Origin: Maricaulis sp.
GTDB taxonomy: Bacteria > Pseudomonadota > Alphaproteobacteria > Caulobacterales > Maricaulaceae
Assembly (NCBI GenBank): GCA_002692855.1
Contig: NZMJ01000031.1
Coordinates: 53,362 to 106,686, forward strand
Reading direction: 5' to 3'
DNA length: 53,325 bases
Position 1 is the stretch's first letter. Every line of letters starts with the position of its first letter. The notes beneath the pieces were generated by a model. The model saw nothing but the letters and a program-made list of their open reading frames with translations, ran no database searches and was not told the origin of the DNA. Shown one piece after another: positions 42,298 through 50,900 of this stretch. Both the position numbers and the translations under genes were made by a program.

Positions 42298-43251
42298 CTA
42301 TAAGCGCAAACCGTCTCCACGCGTCTCGTAATTCTTGGCAAACCACTCGATCGTCTTGGTCAGGCCTTCGCGCAGCGGCGTGTCACACGAAAGGCCGAGC
42401 CCTTTCAGGCGGGCCGTGTCGAAGATCTTGACCATCTGGCCGTCCGGCTTCGACGTGTCCCAGTCGATCTCGCCCTTATAGTCCACGAGGTCGGCAATAT
42501 CCTCGGCCAATTCCTTGATCGGCGTGGTGCGGCCGGCCGAAATGTTGACCGGGTCAGACGAGTCGTAATTCTCGATGAACCAGGGGATCAGTCGCGCGAC
42601 ATCGCCGGCATAGACGAAGTCGCGTTGCGGCTTGCCCGTGCCCCACATTTCCACCTTTTCGAGCCCGTCACGCTGGGCCTCGTAATACCGCCGGATCATG
42701 GCGGGAACGACGTGGCTGTCGAGCTTGGTGAAGTTGTCGTACTCGCCATAGAGATTGCCCGGGATCAGCACGACGCCATTGAGGCCGAACTGTTCGCGGT
42801 AGGACTTCGCCGCGACCGTTCCCATCATCTTGGCGGTCGAATAGCCGGCGCTCTCATTTTGCGGATAACCCTGCCACAGCTGGCTCTCGTCAATCGGGCT
42901 GGTCGCCTTGGCGGGATAGGAACATCCGCCCATCGTGTAGATCAGCTTCTTGATGTCGCCGCGCCGCGCCGCGACATCGAAGGTGTGCGCAGTCAGGATG
43001 GTGTTCTGGTAATAGAAATCGCCCGGATAGGTCCGGTTCGCCCCGATGCCCCCGGAATAGGCAGCGAAATGCACGACCGTGTCGGGCTGGATGTCATCGA
43101 ACATCTTCTCGACCTGGGCGCGATCCATCAGGTCATAGTCCTTGGACGAAACGCCCACGACCTTGTCCTTGCCATAAGTCTGTTCAAGGACAGGAACGGT
43201 GTGGCGACCGAGAAAGCCGGTGGCGCCGGTGACGAGAATTTTGTCGGGCAT
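42298..43251 (-). CDS. NAD(P)-dependent epimerase of the GDP-fucose-synthase-like group
   Basis: 317 residues. Rossmann motif GATGFLGRHTVPVLE, the GDP-fucose synthase hallmark AAYSGGIGANRTYPGDFYYQN, then CSYPAKATSPIDESQL, catalytic YSTAK, PGNLYGEYDNF, and WGTGKPQRDFVYAGDVA. In typical Fcl the strand reads SSC-YP; here it is GGCSYP, so the family is close but not identical. No GDP-mannose dehydratase is visible in the window, so it might act on another GDP-sugar such as a GDP-heptose made by the HddC route (inference). Separated from the FkbM gene by 92 bases. Confidence 0.85.
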   Translation of the reverse strand: MPDKILVTGATGFLGRHTVPVLEQTYGKDKVVGVSSKDYDLMDRAQVEKMFDDIQPDTVVHFAAYSGGIGANRTYPGDFYYQNTILTAHTFDVAARRGDIKKLIYTMGGCSYPAKATSPIDESQLWQGYPQNESAGYSTAKMMGTVAAKSYREQFGLNGVVLIPGNLYGEYDNFTKLDSHVVPAMIRRYYEAQRDGLEKVEMWGTGKPQRDFVYAGDVARLIPWFIENYDSSDPVNISAGRTTPIKELAEDIADLVDYKGEIDWDTSKPDGQMVKIFDTARLKGLGLSCDTPLREGLTKTIEWFAKNYETRGDGLRL

Positions 43252-43343
43252 GATGTTTTCCGCGTGCTTGCAGGGCGAGAGATCGGCGCCTTATGACACG
43301 CCTTTCCGGTTAGCGCGACCGCTGCCTTGCAGGAAATTTCCGG

Positions 43344-44357
43344 TCAGCCGGCGTCCGCCTGAAGCCCGTCAATCCGTTCGACCGTCAGCCCGCCGAGCGA
43401 TACGGTCTCGCCTTCCAATGTCAGCGAATATGTGTCCGGCGCGTCGACCCTCATGGGGAAGACGGCGCACAGCGGCGCGGCCAGCCGTTCGCTGCGGTCT
43501 GCCGCCATCAGGACAAGGCGTCCTGCGCTGTCATGCAGACGGAATGCGCCTGTGCCTTCACCCTGCACGGCGATGTCGAGGCTGATGCGGTAGGCGCCCG
43601 GATCGAGCGGGAAGGTAAGTGCGCCATCCGCGCTTTTCTGCCGGGCGGCGTCTGTGAAGCGCGGCGCGAAACCTGTCAGGCGTGGCGGGATGGCCAGAAT
43701 ATTCGTCGGCAGAACGAACGCTTCGTCTGGATCGAGCGGCTCGAGAGAATTCACATCGAAGCAGCGATAACCTCGCTCGATCAGGAACGGCACCGGGTCG
43801 CGGTCCTCCCGTCCCGGCATCTGGTGAGGCGGCATCCGTTCCAGAACGATGACCGGCTCGCGGCTTAGTGCCGCTTCGGCGCCCTGAAGCACCTCGTACT
43901 CGGCGCCTTCAACATCGATCTTGATGAAGTCCGGCCATTGCCCTTCTGATGCCGCTTCCACATCGACCGTTGTCGTTGCGACCTCGAAATGCCGGTCCGT
44001 CTTGATGGCGCGCACAAGCGATGAAGACGGGGAATAAAAGCCCTCGTCGCTGGCCATACGCAAATTTGCCCCGGCCTGGTTCCAGCAGGCCTTTTCGACC
44101 AGCCGGATGTCTCGCGCGTCGTTGACGCGGAAATTCTCCCGGCACCAGGCGATCATTTTGGGATGGCACTCGAAGGCCGTCAGCCGGCCCTTCTGGCCCG
44201 CCAGCCTGCGCAGGGCGATCGCCACACCGCCGGTATTCGCGCCGATATCGAAGACGGTCGAACCGTTGCGGATGAAAAGTGCGGCGGCAAACTGGACCGG
44301 CTTTTCCCACAAGATGATGTCGCCATAAGGCGCGATGTCATTGGGAGTCTCGATCAT
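43344..44357 (-). CDS. FkbM family methyltransferase with C-terminal extension
   Basis: 337 residues. Core (20-235) has GSTVFDIGANTGGVAIALRRLAGQKGRLTAFECHP (motif I with GANTG), VDVEAASEGQWPDFIKIDVEGAEYEVLQGAEAAL (the FkbM IDVEG motif) and PVIVLERMPPHQ. About 100 extra residues follow, beta-rich (YRISLDIAVQGEGTGAFRLHDSAGRLVLM, YSLTLEGETVSLGGLTVER). FkbM enzymes O-methylate sugars and polyketides. ATGA overlap with rfbC (stop at 44354) indicates translational coupling. Confidence 0.88.
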   Translation of the reverse strand: MIETPNDIAPYGDIILWEKPVQFAAALFIRNGSTVFDIGANTGGVAIALRRLAGQKGRLTAFECHPKMIAWCRENFRVNDARDIRLVEKACWNQAGANLRMASDEGFYSPSSSLVRAIKTDRHFEVATTTVDVEAASEGQWPDFIKIDVEGAEYEVLQGAEAALSREPVIVLERMPPHQMPGREDRDPVPFLIERGYRCFDVNSLEPLDPDEAFVLPTNILAIPPRLTGFAPRFTDAARQKSADGALTFPLDPGAYRISLDIAVQGEGTGAFRLHDSAGRLVLMAADRSERLAAPLCAVFPMRVDAPDTYSLTLEGETVSLGGLTVERIDGLQADAG

Positions 44358-44947
44358 GCGGTCCCTGCCTTGAAGCGGTATGGCTGTCCCGACAGGACGG
44401 GCAGCTGCGCATCGCGGTCCCCGACACTCGCCGCAGATGCGGCCATCGGCCAGTCAATGTCGAGCGCGGGATCGTTCCAGAAAACGCCGTCGGCCGCCTC
44501 GCCCTTGAAGGGCGCGTCGCTCGTCCAGTTCAGGACCGTATTGTCTTCCAGCGTCATCACGCCGTGCGCGCATCCGGCGGGAACATGAAGGCAGATCCCG
44601 TTCGCGGCGCTCTGGCGCAGACCCGTCGCGGTTTCGAAACTCGGTGAGCCATGCCTCAGATCGAGAATTACCGACCAGACCGCACCAGCGGCCACCCGCA
44701 CGATTTTCGCCTGCGTATGTGGCGCGCGCTGGAAATGAAGCCCGCGCACCGTGCCGGCCCGTTCGCTGAAGGACTGGTTTTCCTGAACCGGTCGGAAATC
44801 GAGACCGAGTGCGGCGAGCAAGCCGGGGGCATGCACCTCGCCGGTCCAGCCGCGATCATCGCTGAAACGGTCCGGCCGGTAGGCGATAGCGCCCGCGACG
44901 GTCAGCCGGTGACTCTCTAGCGGGCCGGCCAAGAAAGGGCCTCGCAC
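44354..44947 (-). CDS. rfbC: dTDP-4-dehydrorhamnose 3,5-epimerase (RfbC)
   Basis: 197 residues, family length. Cupin-type epimerase with DDRGWTGEVHAPGL, TVRGLHFQRAPHTQAKIVRVAAG (His of the catalytic dyad in GLHFQ), WSVILDLRHGSPSF, HVPAGCAHGVMTLED (active-site H) and NDPALDIDWP. It epimerises the 4-keto sugar in dTDP-L-rhamnose synthesis. RfbA/B/D partners are not in the window, so they lie elsewhere or the substrate differs. Overlaps its upstream neighbour by 31 bases and its downstream one by four. Confidence 0.93.
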   Translation of the reverse strand: MRGPFLAGPLESHRLTVAGAIAYRPDRFSDDRGWTGEVHAPGLLAALGLDFRPVQENQSFSERAGTVRGLHFQRAPHTQAKIVRVAAGAVWSVILDLRHGSPSFETATGLRQSAANGICLHVPAGCAHGVMTLEDNTVLNWTSDAPFKGEAADGVFWNDPALDIDWPMAASAASVGDRDAQLPVLSGQPYRFKAGTA

Positions 44948-46074
44948 ACGGCCCGGAACAGGGCGTCATAGGAATGTCCCGCGGCCCATCGCTCGATATT
45001 CGGGGCTGCGCGGCTGTGCCGGGTACCCGCTTCGACGGCCGCGCGCGCGATGGCGTCAGGATCGTGGAAATCCAGGACGAGGGCGCGCTCAAGCCCGTGC
45101 TGCTCGGTCTCGTTCGCCATCCAGCTGGCCTGCGGGACGAGGGCGGCAGCGCCGCTCGCGAGCGCCTCGACAAATATCCCCGACGTGACGCGGCGATAGA
45201 CCTTCCGGTCATAAGGCAGGAGGACGGCGACACACCGGCGTACCATGTGTTCATGCACGGCCGGGGCCGTGAAGCCCTCGACAATCTCGACGCCCTCCAT
45301 CGCCCGCAAACGGGTCAGCGCGTCCTGCGCGCTGCCGGGAGGATCGTCGGGATGCGGGTAATACTGGATCAGGAAGCGCGCCTCCGGGAGCAGACCCCGG
45401 ATGGCTTCGATGATGCCGGGAAGCCGCTCGAACCCTTTCTGCGGACGGCCTCCGCCGAAGAAACCGAAAACCGGAGCATCCTTCGTCTCGACCTCCCGGG
45501 TGAACTCGGTGGGCGGCGCGACGGTCCTGAAGGGATAACCGGTCAAGGCGGAAAAGTCCGCCGAGAGGGAGGCGCTGTCCGTCAGAAGGGCGGTGCCGGA
45601 CGTCCGGGCCTGGTCTGCAATGCGCTTCAGGGCTTCGATGGCACCTGGCTCGTCATAGTGGTCAAACCGGCAGATCAGGGCGAGCCGGCCCTGGGGTGGC
45701 TTCGCCGCCATCGCCGAAAGCAGGCTGGCGAAGTCCGCCGTGTGGATCAGCGCCGCGTCGTCAGGCCCCATTGCGGCATAGAGGGACGCAAACGCCTTGC
45801 GCCGCTGACGCTCCGCCAGGAACCGCCCTATCCGCCCTGCGAGGCCGCGCGCATCGACCGGCGCGGGAAAATCGGTTTCGCGTGAGGGTGCCGCAAAGGA
45901 CGGTGCGCCGAGGGCCGCGGGATAGTGGATCAGCGCCGACAGTCCGTTCTCGCCGACGGTGTGGGCCAGCTTCTCGGTATACACGGCCTCGTGTCCGGCC
46001 AGATGTGTCATGGCCGGGCAGATTATGTGCAGGACGGGCGAGGAGCTGGTCAGGCGAAAGTCTCCGCAGCGCAT
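44917..46074 (-). CDS. GT-B glycosyltransferase, relative of the second half of the protein at 30908
   Basis: 385 residues from ATG 46074; a later ATG at 46011 is possible. First half poorly conserved (VYTEKLAHTVGENGL, LIHTADFASLLSAM). Second half: PVFGFFGGGRPQKGFERLP (donor-binding loop), EARFLIQYY, VEIVEGFTAPAVHEHMVRRCVAVLLPYDRKVYRRVTSGIFVEALASGAAALVPQASWM, where YDR--Y-R-SGIF-EA matches the protein at 30908. This is a GT4-type fold. Overlaps rfbC by 31 and the next gene by 25 bases. Confidence 0.83.
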   Translation of the reverse strand: MRCGDFRLTSSSPVLHIICPAMTHLAGHEAVYTEKLAHTVGENGLSALIHYPAALGAPSFAAPSRETDFPAPVDARGLAGRIGRFLAERQRRKAFASLYAAMGPDDAALIHTADFASLLSAMAAKPPQGRLALICRFDHYDEPGAIEALKRIADQARTSGTALLTDSASLSADFSALTGYPFRTVAPPTEFTREVETKDAPVFGFFGGGRPQKGFERLPGIIEAIRGLLPEARFLIQYYPHPDDPPGSAQDALTRLRAMEGVEIVEGFTAPAVHEHMVRRCVAVLLPYDRKVYRRVTSGIFVEALASGAAALVPQASWMANETEQHGLERALVLDFHDPDAIARAAVEAGTRHSRAAPNIERWAAGHSYDALFRAVCEALSWPAR

Positions 46075-46673
46075 GTCGCGATCGAAAGGGGGTCTCCCCG
46101 ATAGGATAAATATCGGGGTTTGTTAAGGAAACACTCCTTCAAGGCGAGCTGCCACACCTGCGCTTCGTTTTCGGGCATCGTGCCGGCAAAGACGAGGGGA
46201 AGGTTGGCGACGCCGAGGCTGGCATCTGCGGCCTCACATAATGTGCGCGCTGTCTCGCGTCCGCCCACGGCCACGATACCGGTCATTTTCTCCATCCCGG
46301 CGGCAAGCGTATCGGCCAAGGCCGGGCGAACCAGCCAGTCGGCCCCTGCGCGTTGAGGTCCGGCGCAATCGCCAGTTCGGCCCCTTGCCGCATGTGCCAG
46401 CGCGGCGATCCGCTCTGCAAAGGTCACGGGCACGCCGGGCGGGATGTCGCCGCGCTGCCGGTCGAGATGGCGGGCTGAAGCCGTGCCGAACCTTGTCAGC
46501 CTGCTGGACCAGAAACGCCGAACATCGGCTTGCACGGACGGCGATTGTGACGCCTGCGCTGGGTCCGGAACCGTATGGACGTCGCGGGGCTGGCCGAGAC
46601 CTGCCGTCTCGATGGCCGCCATCAATTCGCTGCCATCAAGGGAATCGGAATGGATCAGGACGAGGCGCGTCAT
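46050..46673 (-). CDS. Protein of unknown function in the glycan locus
   Basis: 207 residues. The N-terminus MTRLVLIHSDSLDGSELMAAIETAGL recalls a Rossmann-like strand-loop-helix; the C-terminal end is LALKECFLNKPRYLSYRGDPLSIATC. Residues 60-130 are Arg/Ala-rich and probably helical. No signal peptide or membrane segment. I do not recognise the family. It overlaps both neighbours (25 bases at the 3' end, 4 bases at the 5' end), which argues for a real gene translated with them. It may modify or bind a glycan precursor, but this is not shown by the sequence. Confidence 0.65.
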   Translation of the reverse strand: MTRLVLIHSDSLDGSELMAAIETAGLGQPRDVHTVPDPAQASQSPSVQADVRRFWSSRLTRFGTASARHLDRQRGDIPPGVPVTFAERIAALAHAARGRTGDCAGPQRAGADWLVRPALADTLAAGMEKMTGIVAVGGRETARTLCEAADASLGVANLPLVFAGTMPENEAQVWQLALKECFLNKPRYLSYRGDPLSIATCAAETFA

Positions 46674-47791
46674 GACCTGTCCTCCATCGCTCGCAAGGCG
46701 CTGAGGACTTGGTCACGCTGGACGGCCCAGCCGATATCCTCCCGGGCATCGAGGCAGCGCTGAACCAGCGCGTCATAGGCCGAACTGCCATAGAGATCGG
46801 CGGCTTGCTGCATTGCCCGTGTCAGCGCGTCCAGCGTCCAGTCGTCCATCACGATGGCGCAGTCATGCCGGCGGGCATACGCAACGCATTGCGGATGCGG
46901 TCCGACGATCGGCGGCACGCCGGCGCAGACCGATGTAAAAAACCGGTTCGACGCCAGGTGGTAATGTCCGAAGGAATTCTCCGGATTCCACCAGATCAGG
47001 GAGAAGGCTGACTCGGCTCGCGCGCGGTTGAGCGCATCAGCCGGGACCAGCCCGTGATGGTGGAGGTGATCCCGCTCCTCGATTCCGGCCCGAAGCGGGT
47101 CGGGGTCAGGGTCGCTGATCCGGCCAAAGAGATCGATCCGGAATGGCGAAAGCGCGTCGGACAGGAACCAGTCGGCGAAGGTGCGCGTCCGATGCAGGGC
47201 ACCGCACCAGAAAAACCGCCCGTTGCGTTCGCCGGACGGGAGGGCTGTGATCGGTTCGGGATAGGCGACATCGGCAGAATTGACGATGCCGGTCACACGC
47301 CGGGGCCACGCGCTGACAGTCTCGCAATCGCGGATCAGCCGCCGGGGCGAGGGCGTGATGACGAGATCGCAGTCCGCCAGCATCGCCGTGTGCGCGCGCT
47401 GATCGGGTTCTGCCAGGTCGGCAATCTGCTCGTAGGCAAAGTAGATCACCTGCGCCGGGCGGTGCTTCAGGGCAGCCAGTACGGGAAAGACCGCGCCGCC
47501 GCACACGAACAGGATGTCCGGCTTTTCCGCCTCGATGATCTGCCGGGCGCGCCACAGGAAGTCCCGGCGCCAGGACAGGGTCTGGGAAGGCAGGCCACTA
47601 CCCAGACGCCGGACATCAAAATGCCGCGTATCGCGCGGCGCTGATGGCGGCCTGTCGGTCTCGTCGGGCTCCAGCAGCAGGCCTCGCGTCCCGTAATGTC
47701 CGCTCAGCGCGTCGGTCAGGGCGGCGATTTCGGGAGACCCGTAATCGAGACTGACATCCGAGACCGCTATCAGGCGGGATTGAGATGTCAT
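46670..47791 (-). CDS. Glycosyltransferase, SDV-GYG paralogue family
   Basis: 373 residues. The N-terminus has SRLIAVSDVSLDYGSPEIAALTDAL, then LLLEPDETDRPPSAPRD, as in the relatives at 32983 and 52040. The C-terminal half has FSLIWWNPENSFGHYHLASNRFFTSVCAGVPPIVGPHPQC followed by IVMDDWTLDALTRAM, the same placement as in the relatives. No Lys-rich tail. It probably adds one sugar to the polymer; donor unknown. Second gene after the ABC permease and overlaps the unknown gene at 46050 by four bases. Confidence 0.82.
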   Translation of the reverse strand: MTSQSRLIAVSDVSLDYGSPEIAALTDALSGHYGTRGLLLEPDETDRPPSAPRDTRHFDVRRLGSGLPSQTLSWRRDFLWRARQIIEAEKPDILFVCGGAVFPVLAALKHRPAQVIYFAYEQIADLAEPDQRAHTAMLADCDLVITPSPRRLIRDCETVSAWPRRVTGIVNSADVAYPEPITALPSGERNGRFFWCGALHRTRTFADWFLSDALSPFRIDLFGRISDPDPDPLRAGIEERDHLHHHGLVPADALNRARAESAFSLIWWNPENSFGHYHLASNRFFTSVCAGVPPIVGPHPQCVAYARRHDCAIVMDDWTLDALTRAMQQAADLYGSSAYDALVQRCLDAREDIGWAVQRDQVLSALRAMEDRS

Positions 47792-47819
47792 CCTGCCTTC
47801 CTTCCGGAGGGCTGTTGCG

Positions 47820-48644
47820 TCACAGGGCGAAGATGATGCGCCGTCCGACCGCCCGAGTCACGAGCACGGCGATCACCGACAGTCCGGCAATCCAGCCCAG
47901 AACCACCAGGAGCGGCTGCAACGACCAGAACGTGTCATGCAGGATCGGTGCGCGATAGAGGTCGAGCAGCGGGATCACCGGATTGACGAAGGCCAGGAAG
48001 CCGACGCGTTCATTGGCCAGGTATTCGCGTGCCAGCATCACCGGCGACAGGAAGAAGGTCGCGGTCAGCAACAGCTGGGTGGCGTGCTTCAGGTCGCGGA
48101 ACTGCGTGCCCATGATCGACACGACAACAGCCAGCGGCGCCACCAGCCCAAACAGGAGGAAGGGAAAGACCGGAACCAGCAACAGATGCCAGCCCAACCG
48201 GGGCAGGTCGCTCAAAACGGCCATCAGGATGAACAGTCCGGCATTCCCGAGCAGGAAGACGACAAAGCCGGTCATCGGCGTGCGCAGCTGGAACGTCAAA
48301 AAGGGAATGCGCGTCTGCTTGATATAGCCTTCGGCGTTGGTCAGGCTGTCCATTCCGACCAGAACGCTGTTGGAGAAATACTCCCACACCAGCAGGCCGG
48401 ACATCACGTAGATCGCATAGCTCCAGGTGTCGCCGCCGAACAGCTGGCCCCAGACGAGCGCGATCAGGATCGCGAAGCCCATCGGCTGGACGACCGCCCA
48501 GATGATGCCCAGTCGCGAGCGGCGGAAGCGCGCGCGAAGGTCCGAACCGGCAAGGTTCAGGCCCAGGTGACGGAAGCGCCAGACCCGGGACAGATAGGAG
48601 GGGACCGTTTTGCGGGGGCCGTCCAGTTCAAGATTCTGATACAT
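47820..48644 (-). CDS. ABC-2 type polysaccharide exporter permease (Wzm/KpsM-like)
   Basis: 274 residues. Six hydrophobic segments, starting after NLAGSDLRARFRRSRLGIIWAVVQPMG, the ABC-2 signature of polysaccharide and LPS O-antigen permeases (RFR-S-LG--W). Others at about 60-85, 112-135, 145-175, 185-205 and 235-270. It forms the inner-membrane channel that moves the finished polyprenyl-linked glycan to the periplasm. Partner ATPase gene lies 14 bases upstream. Confidence 0.93.
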   Translation of the reverse strand: MYQNLELDGPRKTVPSYLSRVWRFRHLGLNLAGSDLRARFRRSRLGIIWAVVQPMGFAILIALVWGQLFGGDTWSYAIYVMSGLLVWEYFSNSVLVGMDSLTNAEGYIKQTRIPFLTFQLRTPMTGFVVFLLGNAGLFILMAVLSDLPRLGWHLLLVPVFPFLLFGLVAPLAVVVSIMGTQFRDLKHATQLLLTATFFLSPVMLAREYLANERVGFLAFVNPVIPLLDLYRAPILHDTFWSLQPLLVVLGWIAGLSVIAVLVTRAVGRRIIFAL

Positions 48645-48658
48645 TGTCCTGACGTCCC

Positions 48659-49516
48659 TTAAGCGTTGCCGCGCTGGTGCATGTCTTCAAGGAAACCGGG
48701 GACGACGTCGGCCGGAGCGCCGTCATTCACGATCTTGCCGTTGTCGATATGCAGGACGCGGTCACAGACGCGCTCGACCAGCCCCATGTCATGCGATGCC
48801 ATGACGACGATGCCGGCACTGTCCACGATCGACTGCATGCGGCGCTCGGCGCGCTCGCGGAAGGAGGCATCCCCGGCTCCGAACACTTCGTCGATCAGGA
48901 GAACGTCGGGCGTGATCTGTGTTGAAATGGCGAAGCCGAGCCGGACATACATGCCCGACGAATAGGTCCGCATCGGCAGATCGATGAACTCACCGAGATC
49001 GGCGAAGGCAATGATGTCGTCTTCCATTGCGCGGATTTCGGAGGGCGACATGCCAATCGCGAGACCGCGGTAGAAGATGTTCTCCCGGCCGGTGGATTCC
49101 GTTTCAAAGCCGAGACCGATTTCCAGCAGCGTGCCGACCCGGCCCCGGACAATCGCATCGCCCGAATAGAGCGGATAGATGCCGGCAAGCGTGCGCAGCA
49201 GGCTCGATTTCCCCGACCCGTTATGGCCGATGATGCCGACCCGCTCGCGGTCCGAAATCGTCAGGTTGATGCCGTGCAGCGCCTCGACATATTTCAGGTG
49301 CGGCATCGGTTCACGGTGCCCGAGCAACCGCATGGCACCCGCCTTGATGCTGCCGCGGCGGTACGGTCCGAGCGGATAGCGCAGCACGGCGTCCCGCAAT
49401 TCGATGGACGCACGCGCAGGCTCGCCTGCGGGAAGATTGCCATCGGTATCGGTCTGTGAGACCTCGCGGGCGTCAGTCGTCACCGGATCGAGCGATTGAT
49501 CTTCGGTCGTGGCCAA
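48659..49516 (-). CDS. ABC transporter ATP-binding protein of polysaccharide export (Wzt/KpsT-like)
   Basis: 285 residues. Extra N-terminal arm of about 37 residues (TTEDQSLDPVTTDAREVSQ), then the ATPase: Walker A GHNGSGKSS (97-105), signature TYSSGMYVRLGFA (184-196), Walker B VLLIDEVFG (205-213), H-loop His242. The VGTLLEIGLGFETESTGRENIF segment is specific for Wzt/TagH/KpsT-class exporters. It lacks the C-terminal glycan-binding domain of O-antigen Wzt, so it is closer to KpsT/RfbE types. First gene of the leftward operon, divergent from the HddC-GmhB fusion. Confidence 0.95.
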   Translation of the reverse strand: MATTEDQSLDPVTTDAREVSQTDTDGNLPAGEPARASIELRDAVLRYPLGPYRRGSIKAGAMRLLGHREPMPHLKYVEALHGINLTISDRERVGIIGHNGSGKSSLLRTLAGIYPLYSGDAIVRGRVGTLLEIGLGFETESTGRENIFYRGLAIGMSPSEIRAMEDDIIAFADLGEFIDLPMRTYSSGMYVRLGFAISTQITPDVLLIDEVFGAGDASFRERAERRMQSIVDSAGIVVMASHDMGLVERVCDRVLHIDNGKIVNDGAPADVVPGFLEDMHQRGNA

Positions 49517-49674
49517 TTGAGTTGTCCCTGTCCCGCTTCAACGGCAGGCGCCCGTTTAGCTCATACCTCCCTGCATCAGCAAGCAATCGATACCGTAGAC
49601 CTCCCGTTAGATGTTGATCTTTCTCGGGTCACTGATAAGAACCCGGCTCGGCAACAGGAATTCCGGGGCGGGCT

Positions 49675-50883
49675 GTGACAGTCAAACAGGCGATCTTCCT
49701 CGTGGGTGGAAGAGGCACGCGGCTTGGCGCGCTGACGCGCGATATACCCAAACCTCTCCTTGAAATTGCTCCCGGTGTTCGCTTTCTGGATGTGGTGGTG
49801 GAAGAGGCGGCACGCCGCGGCTTCACCGACATCATTCTCCTCGCCGGACATCTCGGCGAGCAGGTCGAGGCGGCCTATCACGGGCGAACCATCCACGGCG
49901 CAACGGTCGAGGTGATCCGCGAGCCGCAGCCCCAGGGCACGGGCGGCGCACTTCGGTTTGCGAGTGAACGTCTCGATCCCTGGTTCGTGATGGCCAATGG
50001 CGATTCCCTGTTTGAATTCAACATGCGCGACTTGGCCTCACGGCCACCGTCCGACGCGCTTGGCCGGCTGGCGCTGCGCGAAATCGCCGATCCGGCACGC
50101 TATGGAGCGGTCACGCTCGACGGCGGCCGGATCACGCAGTTTCACGAGAAGGATCCGGACCTGAAAGGCCCGGCCTTCATCAATGGCGGCGTCTATCTGC
50201 TGTCGCGCGAAATCCTCGGCCTCGTCGACGGCCCATGCTCGATCGAGCAGGACATATTCCCGCGCCTTGCCGCGTCCGGCGAACTTCAAGGCCGGGTCTA
50301 TGACGGCTACTTCCTCGATATCGGTCTGCCTGACACCTATGAACAGGCGCAGCGGGAAATCCCGCCCCGGCGCCAGCGGCCGTGCGCCTTTCTCGACCGC
50401 GATGGCGTGCTGAATGAAGACGCCGGCTACACGCACAAGCCCGAAGACCTCGTCTGGAAGCCGGGAGTCCGTGAAGCGATCCGCAAGCTGAACGAGACCG
50501 GCTATTACGTGGTCGTCGTGTCAAACCAGGCGGGCGTCGCGCGCGGCTACTACGCCGAAAGCGATGTCGATCGATTCCATGGCGCCATGCGCCGTGACCT
50601 GGCCGAGGCGGGGGCGCATATTGACGCCTTCTACTACTGCCCGTTTCACAAGGACGCCGCCGTCGACCGCTACCGCGCAGACAACCATCCCGACCGCAAG
50701 CCCAATCCCGGCATGATCGAAAAGGCGCGCAGCGACTGGCCGATCCGGTCTGAAGGCAGCTTCCTGGTCGGGGATCAGGACAGCGACCTTGCCGCGGCCA
50801 AGGCGGCCGGATTGCCGGGCTACGCCTACCGTGAAGGGTCGCTGGCCGACCTCGTTGACCGTATCCTCGCCGACCTCACCTGA
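49675..50883 (+). CDS. Fusion of heptose-1-phosphate nucleotidyltransferase (HddC) and heptose-1,7-bisphosphate phosphatase (GmhB/HddB)
   Basis: 402 residues. GTG start at 49675 after CCGGGGCGGG. Residues 1-230: sugar nucleotidyltransferase with VGGRGTRLGALTRDIPKPLLEI, GTGGALRF, ANGDSLFEF and GYFLDIGLPDTYEQA (HddC type). Residues 238-402: HAD-superfamily phosphatase FLDRDGVLNEDAGY (nucleophile Asp), VSNQAGVARGYY, FYYCPFH (zinc loop) and VGDQDSDLAAAKAAG. HddA kinase, GmhB/HddB phosphatase and HddC together make GDP-D-glycero-D-manno-heptose; this gene carries the last two, and the kinase candidate lies at 19939. Isomerase GmhA is not in the window. Confidence 0.92.
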   Translation: MTVKQAIFLVGGRGTRLGALTRDIPKPLLEIAPGVRFLDVVVEEAARRGFTDIILLAGHLGEQVEAAYHGRTIHGATVEVIREPQPQGTGGALRFASERLDPWFVMANGDSLFEFNMRDLASRPPSDALGRLALREIADPARYGAVTLDGGRITQFHEKDPDLKGPAFINGGVYLLSREILGLVDGPCSIEQDIFPRLAASGELQGRVYDGYFLDIGLPDTYEQAQREIPPRRQRPCAFLDRDGVLNEDAGYTHKPEDLVWKPGVREAIRKLNETGYYVVVVSNQAGVARGYYAESDVDRFHGAMRRDLAEAGAHIDAFYYCPFHKDAAVDRYRADNHPDRKPNPGMIEKARSDWPIRSEGSFLVGDQDSDLAAAKAAGLPGYAYREGSLADLVDRILADLT

Positions 50884-50900
50884 CTTATCGGAGCGCAGGC

